DNA of 64,000 bases from positions 62,001 through 126,000 of the forward strand of contig NZ_LBCQ02000004.1 of NCBI RefSeq assembly GCF_001014615.2. The letters are read 5' to 3'. A program made the translations under genes and the position numbers. This document shows positions 20,980 through 30,340 of this stretch, one piece after another. This DNA comes from Aquamicrobium sp. LC103. GTDB taxonomy: Bacteria > Pseudomonadota > Alphaproteobacteria > Rhizobiales > Rhizobiaceae. Under the pieces are notes generated by a model. It was not told the DNA's origin. It worked only from the letters and a program-made list of their open reading frames with translations, and did no database searches. Position 1 is the stretch's first letter, and every line of letters begins with the position of its first letter.

Positions 20980-21942
20980 GTGAAAAGCATCGTTGCGTTC
21001 TCAGAATTCGTCGGCCGCACCTTCGCCGTCTGGGTGATCGTGTTCGCCGCGCTGGGCTTCGTCCTGCCGTCGACCTTCAGCATCTTCGCGCCGTGGATCG
21101 TGGTGCTGCTCGGCATCATCATGTTCGGCATGGGCCTGACCATCTCGGCCAAGGATTTCAGCGAAGTGGCCCGCCGGCCCTTCGACGTCGGCATCGGCGT
21201 GCTCTCGCAATTCCTCATCATGCCGCTTCTGGCGGTGCTGCTCACCCGCGTCATTCCGATGTCGCCGGAAGTGGCGGCGGGCGTCATCCTGGTCGGCTGC
21301 TGCCCGGGCGGCACGGCGAGCAACGTGATGACCTATCTCTCGAAGGGCGACGTTGCGCTGAGCGTGGCCTGCACCAGCGTCACCACGCTGATGGCGCCCG
21401 TCGTCACGCCCTTCCTCGTCTGGCTCTTCGCCAGCCAGTACCTGCCGGTCGACGCGATGAGCATGTTCCTGTCGATCGTCAAGGTGATCCTGGTGCCGCT
21501 GGCGCTCGGCTTCGCGCTTCAGAAGATCATGCCGAACGTGGTCAAGGCGGCCGTGCCGATGCTTCCGCTGGTCAGCGTGGTCGGCATCGTGCTGATCGTC
21601 GCGGCCGTGGTGGCAGTCAACAAGGCGGCCATCGCCCAGTCGGGCCTGCTGATCTTCGCGGTGGTGGTGCTGCACAACGGCTTCGGCCTCGCGCTCGGCT
21701 ATTTCGCCGCGCGTTTCGCCGGCCTGTCGCTCGCCAAGCGCAAGGCGATCAGCATCGAGGTCGGCATGCAGAACAGCGGCCTGGGCGCGGCGCTCGCCAA
21801 CGCGCATTTCTCGCCGCTGGCGGCGGTGCCGAGCGCGGTGTTCAGCGTCTGGCACAATATCTCCGGCGCGCTCATCGCCAATTATTTCTCGCGCATGCAG
21901 GACGAGGAAGGTACGGCGGCGGCGGCCCGCAAGGCGGGCTGA
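20980..21942 (+). CDS. Bile acid:sodium symporter family transporter
   Basis: The 320-residue product is a multi-pass membrane protein of the BASS family, with about ten hydrophobic segments, the motif GCCPGGTASNVMTYLSKGD near residue 107 and IEVGMQNSGLGAALA near residue 262 (the two crossing-motif regions of the family). The substrate is probably an organic anion taken up with sodium; it cannot be told from sequence. The GTG at 20980 is chosen because AAGGAAG lies 9 bp upstream; the GTG at 20971 would overlap that site. It stands alone between the nuo-mce block and the dimethylglycine-dehydrogenase-like gene. Confidence 0.88.
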   Translation: MKSIVAFSEFVGRTFAVWVIVFAALGFVLPSTFSIFAPWIVVLLGIIMFGMGLTISAKDFSEVARRPFDVGIGVLSQFLIMPLLAVLLTRVIPMSPEVAAGVILVGCCPGGTASNVMTYLSKGDVALSVACTSVTTLMAPVVTPFLVWLFASQYLPVDAMSMFLSIVKVILVPLALGFALQKIMPNVVKAAVPMLPLVSVVGIVLIVAAVVAVNKAAIAQSGLLIFAVVVLHNGFGLALGYFAARFAGLSLAKRKAISIEVGMQNSGLGAALANAHFSPLAAVPSAVFSVWHNISGALIANYFSRMQDEEGTAAAARKAG

Positions 21943-21971
21943 CCATCCGGAGCACGCCGGAAAATTGATTG

Positions 21972-22002
21972 GGGCGCGGCGGGCAAGGCCGCGCCCGTTT
22001 TT
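21972..22002 (+). terminator. Intrinsic terminator after the BASS transporter
   Basis: A 9-bp perfect GC stem (GGGCGCGGC at 21972-21980 with GCCGCGCCC at 21988-21996) is followed by GTTTTT. It lies 29 bp after the transporter stop and faces the convergent gene at 22090. Confidence 0.85.
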
Positions 22003-22089
22003 CATGTGCCGGGCTGTTTCAGGTTGTCACTGGAGGCGCTGGAGGGGGCGCTCCTCCGCGTAAGCGATTCCATCTCGCCCGGCATCGCG

Positions 22090-24675
22090 CTAGGCGCGCA
22101 TCCGCTCGCCCTTCGGATCGAACAGCGGCTCGATATTGATGCGGGCAGGGCGGCGGTGGCCGAGGATCTCGATCTCGAACAGGCCCTCGCTTTCGTCGTC
22201 GGCAAGCGCTGCCGGGACATAGCCTTGCGCGAGCGATTTTTTGACGTGGTGGCCGTAGCCGCCCGACGTCACCCAGCCCACCACGCGCCATTCGCCGTCG
22301 GCGATGCCGCGCACGGCGGAAGCACCCTGAGCGGCGGCGGAGCCGCGCGCCTCCTTGCCCGCGACGTCGAAGCGCGGCGCGCCGTAGCCGTGCGGCTTCT
22401 CGACCGTGCCGTAATCGGTCGCGCCGACCTTCGCCCAGATCGGCTCGTCGCCCATGACGTCGGCGTCGAGCGCGTCGACCACAAGCGACACGCGGCGCAG
22501 CTTCGGACCCTCGGCCTTTTCCCTTGCCGCCGCCTCGCGGCCGATGAAATCATTCTTCTCCAGCCTGATGAAGCGATCCATCGTTCCCTCGAACGGCCCG
22601 TAGATCGGCCGCAGCTCGCGAAACCAGGTCGGGAAGTTCTTTTCGAGCCGCATGGCGAGCAGGGCGCGCATGCCGAAATCGACGATGCCGAATTCCTCGC
22701 CCGCCTGCTTGAGCGCGCCATAGACGAGGCGCTGCCAGGCCGGCTGCATCCAGATTTCGTAGCCGAGATCGCCGGTGTAGCTGATGCGGTTGACCATGCA
22801 GGGCGCCCCGCCGACCGCGATCTCGCGGAAATCCATGAATTTGAAGGATTTCGTCGAAACGTCCTCATCGACGAGCTTTTGCAGCAGCGCCTGTGCCCGC
22901 GGGCCGGCGATGGCGAGGCCGACCAGCGTCTGGTCGAAGCGATGGATGCGGACGGAGCCGTCCTTGGGCAGGTGCTTCTCGAACCAGCGCATGTGGTATT
23001 TCTGCGCGGCCGAGGAGCCCCAGATCATGAAGCGCTCGTCGCCGGCCGGCCCTGAAGCGTTGGCAATGGTGAAGTCGCCGATCAGCTTGCCGAACTCGTT
23101 CAGCATCGGGGTGAGGACGATGCGGCCTTTCTTCGGCATCCGGTTGGTCATCAGCCGGTTGAGGAAGGCTTCGGCGCCCGGTCCCGACACCTCGTATTTG
23201 GCGAAATTGGCGATCTCGGTGACGCCGACCCGCTCGCGCACCGCGCGCACCTCGGCGCCGACATGCTCGAAATCGTTGGAGCGGTGGAAGGAGACGATGT
23301 CCCTGGGCCCGGTGCCCTCGGGCGCGAACCAGAGCGGCGTCTCCAGGCCCCATGAATCGCCCATGACGGCGTTCTGCGCCAGCATCGTGTCGTAGAGCGG
23401 CGTCGTCTGCGCCGGTCTTGCGACAGGCAGCTCCTCGTTGGGGAAGCGGATCGAGAAGCGGCGCGAATAGTTCTCGCGGACCTTGGCGTTGGTGTAGCGC
23501 AGGCTCGCCCATTCGCCGAAGCGGGCGACGTCCATGCCCCAGACGTCGAAGCCGGGGTCGCCGTCGACCATCCAGTTCGACAGCGCGAGCCCGACGCCGC
23601 CGCCCTGGGAAAAGCCCGCCATCACCGCGCAGGCGCACCAGAAATTCGTCAACCCCTGAACCGGGCCGACGAGCGGGTTGCCGTCGGGCGCGAAGGTGAA
23701 GGGGCCGTTGATGATCTGCTTGATGCCGGCATTGGCGATGCCCGGAAAATGCCTGAAGCCGATTTCCAGCGACGGCGCGATGCGGTCGAGGTCGGGCTGA
23801 AGCAGTTCATGGCCGAAATCCCACGGCGTTTCGACCGGCGACCACGGCTTGCACGCCTTCTCATAGGTGCCCAGCAGGATGCCGTTGCGTTCCTGGCGGG
23901 TGTAGATCTCGCCCTTGAAGTCGAGCACGCCGACCATCTCGCGTCCGGTGGCGGCGTTGAAGGCCTCGACCTCCGGCATCGGCTCGGTCAGCAGGTACAT
24001 GTGCTCCATGGCCAGCAGCGGAAGCTCGAGACCCACCATGCGGCCGACCTCGCGCGCCCACAGCCCACCGCAATTGACGACGTGCTCGGCCTTCACCGTG
24101 CCCTGCTCGGTGACGACGTTCCAGGTGCCGTCGGCTTCCTGCGTCAACTCGACGACGCGGTTGCGCAGGACGATCTCGGCGCCGAGCTTCCTGGCTGCCT
24201 TGGCATAGGCGTGGGTGGTGCCGGAAGGGTCGAGATGGCCCTCGACCGGGTCCCACATGGCGCCGACGAAATTCGTCTCGTCCATCAGCGGGAACATCGC
24301 CTTGGCCTCGGACGGCGTGATCAGCTCGGTGTCCATGCCGAGATAGCGCCCCTTGGCATGCGCCAGCCGCAGGAAATCCATGCGTTCCGGGCTGTCGGCG
24401 AGCATGACGCCGCCGGTCAGATGCAGCGAGCAGGACTGGCCCGAAAGTTCCTCCAGCTCCTTGTAGAGCTGCACGGTGTAGGCCTGCAGCTTGGCGACGT
24501 TGGGATCGCCGTTGAGCGTGTGGAAGCCGCCGGCCGCATGCCAGGACGAACCGGAGGTCAGCTCCGAGCGCTCGATCAGCATGATTTCGGTCCAGCCGGC
24601 GCGGGCGAGGTGGTAGAGCACCGAGCAGCCGACGACACCGCCGCCGATCACAACAGCTTTTGCGTGGGTTTTCAT
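22090..24675 (-). CDS. Dimethylglycine dehydrogenase-like FAD/folate oxidoreductase
   Basis: The protein should oxidatively demethylate an N-methylated amine (dimethylglycine or sarcosine type) and pass the one-carbon unit to tetrahydrofolate. The 861-residue product has an N-terminal FAD fold (VVIGGGVVGCSVLYHLARAG), then SGSSWHAAGG, where the His is the covalent FAD attachment site in DMGDH-type enzymes. A C-terminal aminomethyltransferase (GcvT-like) domain spans about residues 430-850. Length and domain order fit the DMGDH/sarcosine dehydrogenase group. It lies downstream of the MttB homologue on the same strand with a 194-bp gap. Confidence 0.88.
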   Translation of the reverse strand: MKTHAKAVVIGGGVVGCSVLYHLARAGWTEIMLIERSELTSGSSWHAAGGFHTLNGDPNVAKLQAYTVQLYKELEELSGQSCSLHLTGGVMLADSPERMDFLRLAHAKGRYLGMDTELITPSEAKAMFPLMDETNFVGAMWDPVEGHLDPSGTTHAYAKAARKLGAEIVLRNRVVELTQEADGTWNVVTEQGTVKAEHVVNCGGLWAREVGRMVGLELPLLAMEHMYLLTEPMPEVEAFNAATGREMVGVLDFKGEIYTRQERNGILLGTYEKACKPWSPVETPWDFGHELLQPDLDRIAPSLEIGFRHFPGIANAGIKQIINGPFTFAPDGNPLVGPVQGLTNFWCACAVMAGFSQGGGVGLALSNWMVDGDPGFDVWGMDVARFGEWASLRYTNAKVRENYSRRFSIRFPNEELPVARPAQTTPLYDTMLAQNAVMGDSWGLETPLWFAPEGTGPRDIVSFHRSNDFEHVGAEVRAVRERVGVTEIANFAKYEVSGPGAEAFLNRLMTNRMPKKGRIVLTPMLNEFGKLIGDFTIANASGPAGDERFMIWGSSAAQKYHMRWFEKHLPKDGSVRIHRFDQTLVGLAIAGPRAQALLQKLVDEDVSTKSFKFMDFREIAVGGAPCMVNRISYTGDLGYEIWMQPAWQRLVYGALKQAGEEFGIVDFGMRALLAMRLEKNFPTWFRELRPIYGPFEGTMDRFIRLEKNDFIGREAAAREKAEGPKLRRVSLVVDALDADVMGDEPIWAKVGATDYGTVEKPHGYGAPRFDVAGKEARGSAAAQGASAVRGIADGEWRVVGWVTSGGYGHHVKKSLAQGYVPAALADDESEGLFEIEILGHRRPARINIEPLFDPKGERMRA

Positions 24676-24802
24676 GGGGTTGGCCTCCGATCTGGAGAGG
24701 TTGATTCAGGCGAGATCGCGAGCCGCTGACTCTTACTCAGCGGGTCGGCCCGTTGCAGGCGGGCGGGGGAGAACCGGAGATCGACGGCATCGGTAGCGAG
24801 GC

Positions 24803-24853
24803 GGCGTGGGGGGCGTCCGGTCATCCGCATTGCCTCAAACGGCGTGGGGGGCG
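24803..24853. repeat. Pair of 13-bp direct repeats upstream of the DMGDH-like gene
   Basis: GGCGTGGGGGGCG occurs at 24803-24815 and again at 24841-24853, inside the 194-bp gap between the MttB-like and DMGDH-like genes. It could be an operator pair or chance in GC-rich DNA. Nothing else is seen in this gap apart from a likely promoter for the downstream gene. Confidence 0.3.
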
Positions 24854-24869
24854 CGTAAACATCGATCCC

Positions 24870-26447
24870 TCAGAAATCCGTCGGCGCGCCGCCCTCGGCG
24901 ATGCGCTTTTCGACGAATTCGTCGAGCTCTTCACGGATCGCCGGGTCCATGGGCGGCTTCTCGTAGCTTGCCAGCCGCTCCTTCCAGACCCGGTTGGCGC
25001 GCTCGATCGCGGTGGGCGAGCCGGCCTGCGCCCAGGTCTCGTAATTGCGCCAGTCGGAGAGGATCGGCGCATAGAAGGCGTTCTTGTAGCGGGCCTGGGT
25101 GTGGGGCGTGCCGAAGAAATGCCCGCCGGGGCCGACCTCGCGGATCGCATCGACGGCGAGCGCGTCGTCGGAAAGATCGAGCGGCGTGAGGAACTCGGCC
25201 ACCATCTGCAGGAGGTCGATGTCGAGGATCGTCTTCTCGTAGGAGCAGCGCAGGCCGCCTTCCAGCCAGCCGGCGCCGTGCAGCATGAAATTGCCGCCGC
25301 CCTGGATCGCGCCCCATAGCGAGAAGACGCTTTCATAGGCGGCCTGCGCGTCGACCGTGTTGGCCGCGCAGGTGTTGGAGGTGCGGTAGGGGATGCGGTA
25401 GCGGCGCGCGAGCTGGCCGCCGACCATCTGCGCCTTCATGTATTCCGGCGTGCCGAAGGCCGGCGCGCCCGACTTCATGTCGACATTGGAAGTGAAACCG
25501 CCATAGCCGACCGGCGCGCCCTTGCGCACCATCTGGGTGAACGCGATGCCGGAAAGCGCCTCGGCGTTCTGCTGGACCAGCGCGCCGGCGATGGTGACGG
25601 GCGCCATGGCGCCGGAAAGGGTGAACGGCGTGACGATCACCACCTGGCCCAAGGACGACATCTGGATGATGCCTTCGAGCATCGGGATATCGAGTTTCAG
25701 CGGCGAGTTGGTGTTGATGATGGTGTAGACGGAGGGCTCGTCGACGAGCTGCTCGCGCGAGACGCCGCGGGCGATGCGGGCGATCTCGATGCCGTCGACA
25801 TTGCGCTCGCGGCCCAGCGAATAGATGTGGAAGACCTTGTCGGTGAGCGTGGCGAGGTCGCGGATACATTCGAGGTGGCGGATCGAGGGATGGACGTCGA
25901 TCGGCTCGACCGGATAGCCGCCGGTGGTGTGCAGGATGTTGTGCATCTGGGCCAGCTTGACGAAATTGCGGTAGTCGGCCTGGTTGCCGGGGCGCCTGCC
26001 GCCGTCGAGATCCGAGCAGTTGGGGGCCGAGCCCATCTGGGCGAAGATGATGTTGTCGCCGCCGAAGCGGACATCATGCGCCGGATTGCGGGCATGCACG
26101 GTGAATTCGGAAGGGGCGTGCGCGATCAGTTCGAGGATCATGCCAGGATCGAAGCGGACGCGTTCGGACCCTTCGCGGACGTCGGCGCCGTGCTCCTTCA
26201 TAATGCGCCGGGCGTCGGCGTGGAGAACGTCGACGCCGATCTCCTTCAGGACGCGCAGGGAGGCGAGGTGGATCGCCTCCAGCTCGTCCACCGAGACGAT
26301 CTGCGTCGGCGGGAAGGGAATGCGCAATTGCCGGAAGGGCGGCTGCTCGAAGGCCGCGCCGGCGCCGGCGCGCTTTCCCGCCCGGCCGCCGCGCCTGCTG
26401 CGCTCCGTACCGCCCGTCATCTCGTCCGGCGATGTCAATTGCGTCAT
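24870..26447 (-). CDS. MttB-family (non-pyrrolysine) methylamine methyltransferase
   Basis: The 525-residue product belongs to the trimethylamine methyltransferase MttB superfamily (COG5598), whose members move a methyl group from a quaternary or tertiary amine to a corrinoid protein. Family stretches include TPFTLSGAMAPVTIAGALVQ, VGYGGFTSNVDMKSGAPAFG and EVGPGGHFFGTPHTQARYKN. There is no in-frame amber codon, so it is the pyrrolysine-free type, some of which act on glycine betaine or related compounds. The start at 26447 has GGAGG six bases upstream; the longer open frame upstream lies over the divergent oxidase gene. No corrinoid protein gene is nearby. Confidence 0.87.
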   Translation of the reverse strand: MTQLTSPDEMTGGTERSRRGGRAGKRAGAGAAFEQPPFRQLRIPFPPTQIVSVDELEAIHLASLRVLKEIGVDVLHADARRIMKEHGADVREGSERVRFDPGMILELIAHAPSEFTVHARNPAHDVRFGGDNIIFAQMGSAPNCSDLDGGRRPGNQADYRNFVKLAQMHNILHTTGGYPVEPIDVHPSIRHLECIRDLATLTDKVFHIYSLGRERNVDGIEIARIARGVSREQLVDEPSVYTIINTNSPLKLDIPMLEGIIQMSSLGQVVIVTPFTLSGAMAPVTIAGALVQQNAEALSGIAFTQMVRKGAPVGYGGFTSNVDMKSGAPAFGTPEYMKAQMVGGQLARRYRIPYRTSNTCAANTVDAQAAYESVFSLWGAIQGGGNFMLHGAGWLEGGLRCSYEKTILDIDLLQMVAEFLTPLDLSDDALAVDAIREVGPGGHFFGTPHTQARYKNAFYAPILSDWRNYETWAQAGSPTAIERANRVWKERLASYEKPPMDPAIREELDEFVEKRIAEGGAPTDF

Positions 26448-26570
26448 TCCGGCCTCCGAGGATCGCTGCATTTTCGCCCCGCATAATGGACTGACGTGCC
26501 GGCAGCCATTAATGAAGCGGCGACCAGAAGCGCCAAAGAAGCGACATGGGCGGATGCCCGGAAGGAGAGC

Positions 26571-27695
26571 ATGGTTTACGACGTTGCGGTGGTTGGGCTG
26601 GGTGCGATGGGGGCCGCGGCGCTCTGCGACCTGGCAAGGCGGGGAAAGCGCGTGCTCGGGCTGGAGCGCTTCGAGCGCGGCCATGCGCGCGGCTCCTCGC
26701 ATGGCGAAAGCCGGGCGATCCGCCTCGGCTATTTCGAGCATCCCTCCTATGTGCCGCTGGCGCGCGCTGCCTATGAGCGCTGGTACGAGCTGGAGAGGCT
26801 GACCGGTCGCAGCGTCTTGAGCAAAACCGGCGTGCTGGAGATCGGAAGGCCCGGCAGCGTGATCGTCGCGGGCTCGCTCGCGGCAAGCCGGCTGCACGGA
26901 CTGCCGCATGAGGTCCTCGACGCGGCGGAAATCGCCCGGCGCTATCCGCAGTTCATGCTTCCGCGGGATTATTCGGCGGTCTGGCAGCCGGACGGCGGCT
27001 TCGTGCGGCCCGAGCTCGGCAACGAGCTTCACCTGAGACTGGCCGAGGAAGCGGGCGCGAGAAGCGCGTTCGGGGCGAAGGTGACGGCAATCGAGCCGGG
27101 GCCGTCCTCGATCCGAATTCGAACGAGGGACGGCGATTTCGAGGCCGCCTCGGTGGTGATCGCCGCCGGCGCCTGGATCGGCGACCTGGTGCCGGCGCTG
27201 GCGCCGAAGCTGACGACCACGCGCCAGGTGCTGTGCTGGTTCCGGGCGCACGACCCGGAGGCGGTGAAGCTAGGGGCGCTGCCGGTTTTCATCGTCGACG
27301 GTGAGGAGGACATCGCCTATGGCTTTCCCGATATCGGCGCAGGCCTCAAATGCGCCTCGCACCACGACAGCGGTGTCTGGAGCCATGCCGACGAGGCCCG
27401 GCAGGACGCGGGGCCGGCGGACGAAGCGCGGATGCGGCGTTTCCTGGAGAGCTACCTGCCGGCAGGCGCGGGCGCGCTCGCGGCGATGCAGACATGCATC
27501 TACACAAAGACGCCGGACGAGGATTTCGTCATCGACCTGCACCCGCAAGACCGGCGGATCGTGGTCGCCTCGCCGTGCTCGGGCCACGGATACAAGTTCG
27601 CCAGCGTGATCGGCGAGGTGCTGGCCGATCTGGCGATAGAGGGCGAGACGCAGCACGACATCTCACGCTTCGGAATCGGGCGGCTGCTCGGCTGA
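26571..27695 (+). CDS. SolA-like N-methyl amino acid oxidase
   Basis: The 374-residue product is a monomeric sarcosine oxidase/N-methyl-tryptophan oxidase (SolA) type flavoenzyme, expected to oxidise an N-methyl amino acid with oxygen. It has the FAD motif VVGLGAMGAAALCDLARRGK, then GSSHGESRAIRLGYFEHPSY, and the Cys of MQTCIYTKTPDEDF corresponds to the covalent flavin-binding Cys of this family; CSGHGYKFA follows. The ATG at 26571 has a GAAGGAG site and the glycine-rich motif begins within ten residues. It diverges from the MttB homologue across a 123-bp shared promoter region, which suggests joint control of N-methyl amine use. Confidence 0.88.
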   Translation: MVYDVAVVGLGAMGAAALCDLARRGKRVLGLERFERGHARGSSHGESRAIRLGYFEHPSYVPLARAAYERWYELERLTGRSVLSKTGVLEIGRPGSVIVAGSLAASRLHGLPHEVLDAAEIARRYPQFMLPRDYSAVWQPDGGFVRPELGNELHLRLAEEAGARSAFGAKVTAIEPGPSSIRIRTRDGDFEAASVVIAAGAWIGDLVPALAPKLTTTRQVLCWFRAHDPEAVKLGALPVFIVDGEEDIAYGFPDIGAGLKCASHHDSGVWSHADEARQDAGPADEARMRRFLESYLPAGAGALAAMQTCIYTKTPDEDFVIDLHPQDRRIVVASPCSGHGYKFASVIGEVLADLAIEGETQHDISRFGIGRLLG

Positions 27696-27917
27696 AGCGC
27701 CGCCGCTTGAACATTCCCTCCCTGCTCGGCTACACTTCACACCATGAACATGGGCCGCAAGCTTTCCGGACGCCGCCAGATGGCCGTCACGCCGTCGCCG
27801 CGCACGCGGCACACGGAATTGCTGCGGCTATGCGCGCGCATCGGCTATTCGCCACCCGCTCTCGTTTGAATTCGCTTCGGCTTTTGCCAGATCGATTCAA
27901 ACGGAGGTCATAACCAG

Positions 27918-29294
27918 ATGACATATCAGAACTATTCGCTTTCGCAGTTGCAGGCGATCGACGCCGCGCATCATCTCCATCCCTTCACCGATCACAAGGA
28001 TTTGCGCAACACCGGCTCGCGCATCATCACGCGCGCCGAGGGGCCGTTCATCTACGATTCGGAAGGCAACGAAATCCTCGACGGCATGGCCGGCCTATGG
28101 TGCGTCAATGTCGGCTATGGCCGCGACGAGCTTGCCGAGGCCGCCTACAAGCAGATGAAGGAATTGCCCTACTACAATTCCTTCTTCCGCTGTTCGACGC
28201 CGACGCCGGTGCTGCTTTCCAAGAAGCTGGCGGAGATCGCGCCCGCCGGCATGAGCCAGGTCTTCTACGGCTCGTCCGGTTCCGAGGCGAACGACACCGC
28301 GCTGCGTCTCGTCCGGCATTATTGGGCGCTGGAGGGCAGGCCCGAGAAGAACATCGTGATCTCGCGCAACATGGCCTATCACGGTTCGACGGTCGCCGGC
28401 GCCTCGCTCGGCGGCATGGCCGGCATGCACGGCCAGCTCGGCGGGGCGGTGCCCAACATCGTCCACGTCATGATGCCCTATGCGTTCGAGCTGGCGCTGC
28501 CGGGCGAGAGCGACCATGATTTCGGCATCCGCGCGGCGAGGGCGGTCGAAACGGCGATCCTGGAAGCCGGCGCCGACAAGGTCGCAGCCTTTATCGGCGA
28601 ACCGATCCAGGGTGCGGGCGGCGTCAAGATACCGCCGGCGAGCTACTGGCCGGAAGTCCAGCGCATCTGCCGCAAATACGACGTGCTCCTGATGCTCGAC
28701 GAGGTGATTACCGGTTACGGGCGCACGGGCGAGTGGTTCGCGGCGCAGTCGATGGGTATCGAGCCGGACACGATGACGACGGCCAAGGCGCTCACCTCCG
28801 GCTACCAGCCGCTTTCGGCGCTCTTCGTCGGCGACCGCATCGCCTCCGCGATCGTCGAGAAGGGCGGGGAATTCTACCACGGCTACACCTATTCGGGGCA
28901 TCCGGTCGCCTGCGCGGTGGCGCTCGCCAATCTCGAGATCATCGAGAAGGAGGGCCTGATCGAGCGGGTGAAGAACGACACCGGCCCGTATTTCCGCAAG
29001 GCGCTGACGGAGCGGCTGTCGGCAAGCGGCATCGTCGGCGAGGTGCGGACCTTCGGCCTGATGGGCGCGATCGAGATCGTCAAGGACAAGGAGACGCGCG
29101 AGCGTTTTCCGGGCGAGGGGGCGGCGGCCGCGGCCGTTCGCGACCATGCGATCGCCAACGGCATGATGCTGCGCGCCACCGGCGACACGATGATCCTGTC
29201 GCCGCCGTTGATCTGGACGAGGCAGACGGTCGACATGGCCGCCGAGCGGATCGCCAAGGCGCTGGAGCTGGCGGAGCGGGAACTGCGCGCCTAG
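27918..29294 (+). CDS. Class III (omega) aminotransferase
   Basis: A PLP-dependent aminotransferase of 458 residues. Family features include GLWCVNVGYG near residue 60, YGSSGSEANDTALRL near residue 117, the cofactor Asp in LMLDEVITGYGRTGEW near residue 260 and the PLP lysine in TTAKALTSGYQPLSA near residue 288. It resembles putrescine- or beta-alanine-pyruvate aminotransferases; the exact amine donor cannot be fixed from sequence. An AGGAGGT-like run (GGAGGTC) precedes the ATG. It is followed by a hairpin at 29329 and stands apart from its neighbours by 222 bp upstream. Confidence 0.9.
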   Translation: MTYQNYSLSQLQAIDAAHHLHPFTDHKDLRNTGSRIITRAEGPFIYDSEGNEILDGMAGLWCVNVGYGRDELAEAAYKQMKELPYYNSFFRCSTPTPVLLSKKLAEIAPAGMSQVFYGSSGSEANDTALRLVRHYWALEGRPEKNIVISRNMAYHGSTVAGASLGGMAGMHGQLGGAVPNIVHVMMPYAFELALPGESDHDFGIRAARAVETAILEAGADKVAAFIGEPIQGAGGVKIPPASYWPEVQRICRKYDVLLMLDEVITGYGRTGEWFAAQSMGIEPDTMTTAKALTSGYQPLSALFVGDRIASAIVEKGGEFYHGYTYSGHPVACAVALANLEIIEKEGLIERVKNDTGPYFRKALTERLSASGIVGEVRTFGLMGAIEIVKDKETRERFPGEGAAAAAVRDHAIANGMMLRATGDTMILSPPLIWTRQTVDMAAERIAKALELAERELRA

Positions 29295-29328
29295 CGGCTG
29301 CCCGGCGCGGATTTACCCCCACCCCCAA

Positions 29329-29358
29329 CCCCTCCCCACAAAGGGGGGAGGGGATTTG
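29329..29358 (+). terminator. C/G-rich hairpin after the aminotransferase, terminator-like repeat
   Basis: Arms CCCCTCCCC (29329-29337) and GGGGAGGGG (29345-29353) pair perfectly around a 7-base loop and are followed by ATTTGG. The surrounding run of C-rich sequence is typical of a dispersed rhizobial intergenic repeat that often sits at gene ends. Terminator activity is inference, as the T-run is short. Confidence 0.5.
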
Positions 29359-29487
29359 GTTGCGGTGCCTACGTATCCGCCCGCGATCGACGTCGGCCGG
29401 CAGGGTGCTCCTCACCGCCGCCTCTTGCGGCGCTTTGCAAAGAAGGTAAGCCTTTGCCGCGAACCCGAATTGTCGAGGAGAACATTC

Positions 29488-29895
29488 ATGGCCACCAACC
29501 CGATCGTCCCGCTGGTCGAATACGAGAACGCCCCGGAGCCCGTGCGCGCCGTCTATGACGACATCATGCGGACGCGCGGCACCGACTGGATAAACAATTT
29601 CTGGAAGGTGCTGGCGCACGATCCGGCACTGCTCAAGCGCACCTGGGAGGACATCAAGCAGGTAATGGCGCCGGGCGCGCTCGATCCGCTGACCAAGGAG
29701 ATGATCTATATCGCCGTGTCGGCGACGAATGGCTGCGAATATTGCACCTACTCTCACACGGCCTCGGCGCGGACCAAGGGCATGTCGAACGAGCAGTTGA
29801 TGGAACTGATGGCCGTGGTGGGCATGGCCAACGAAACCAACCGGCTCGCCAATGGCCTGCGTCCGCCGGTCGACGAACAGTTCACGCCGCGCTGA
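29488..29895 (+). CDS. Carboxymuconolactone decarboxylase / AhpD-like protein
   Basis: The 135-residue product has the AhpD-like core with redox cysteines in NGCEYCTYSHTASA near residue 78, where the CxxC and the His six residues after the first Cys match peroxidase-associated AhpD-like proteins. A thiol-disulfide or peroxide-related role is likely, but no partner peroxidase is in the window. The start at 29488 has GAGGAG eight bases upstream. The gene is 193 bp after the aminotransferase and convergent with the next gene. Confidence 0.85.
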   Translation: MATNPIVPLVEYENAPEPVRAVYDDIMRTRGTDWINNFWKVLAHDPALLKRTWEDIKQVMAPGALDPLTKEMIYIAVSATNGCEYCTYSHTASARTKGMSNEQLMELMAVVGMANETNRLANGLRPPVDEQFTPR

Positions 29896-29901
29896 GCGAG
29901 G

Positions 29902-30282
29902 TCAGCCCTGCCGCCATAGCCGCAGGATCTCGTCGCCGACGAGGAGTCCCGCCGAGGCGGCGAGAAAGAAGCCTGCGATATAGCCCGCCAGCACCAGGGT
30001 CGCGCGCATGGGCGGGCGACCGCTCTGGTAGAGGTAGACGGCGAGGCCGACCGGCACGAGCAGCACGGTCAGTATCCGCGCAGCGACGCCGCGCTTGACA
30101 TCGCGAAGGCGCGCGTCCTCGATCTGCCACCACGCGGTCAGCAGAATGATCCCGACCATCTGCACGAGGTCGTTCCAGGTGTAGGAATAGAGATGGGTCC
30201 GCCAGATCGAGTCGATGATCGCGCCGCCGCCGACGAAAGCCAGCAGGCCGGCATAGATCCAGCTTCTCTTCCCAAGATGCAT
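29902..30282 (-). CDS. Small membrane protein of unknown function
   Basis: The 126-residue product has four hydrophobic segments (about residues 8-26, 34-50, 67-85 and 93-115) and no recognisable catalytic motif. The short polar ends suggest an integral inner-membrane protein. The start at 30282 (MHLGKRSWIYAG) is chosen because the hydrophobic region begins right after it; the frame is open further upstream over a probable terminator hairpin. Convergent with the AhpD-like gene, with a 6-bp gap between stops. Confidence 0.7.
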   Translation of the reverse strand: MHLGKRSWIYAGLLAFVGGGAIIDSIWRTHLYSYTWNDLVQMVGIILLTAWWQIEDARLRDVKRGVAARILTVLLVPVGLAVYLYQSGRPPMRATLVLAGYIAGFFLAASAGLLVGDEILRLWRQG

Positions 30283-30305
30283 TCGCCGATCTCCGGACCA
30301 AACAG

Positions 30306-30340
30306 CAAAAACCGCGCTCTCCGGGCGGGGAGAAACGCGG
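30306..30340 (-). terminator. Intrinsic terminator on the minus strand
   Basis: Read on the minus strand, CCGCG (30340-30336) and CTCC pair with GGAG and CGCGG (ending 30312), followed by TTTTTG. It lies 200 bp beyond the end of the mmsB gene and just before the small membrane-protein gene. The 200 bp between hold no convincing gene and could be an untranslated RNA (see findings). Confidence 0.65.

Noticed and set aside
24870-26447. Pyrrolysine (in-frame amber) in the MttB homologue
   Set aside because: The frame is uninterrupted from start to its only stop, so this is the non-pyrrolysine type.
27744-27869. 41-codon open frame between solA and the aminotransferase gene
   Set aside because: It is Arg-rich, has no clear ribosome-binding site, no family resemblance and no operon context.
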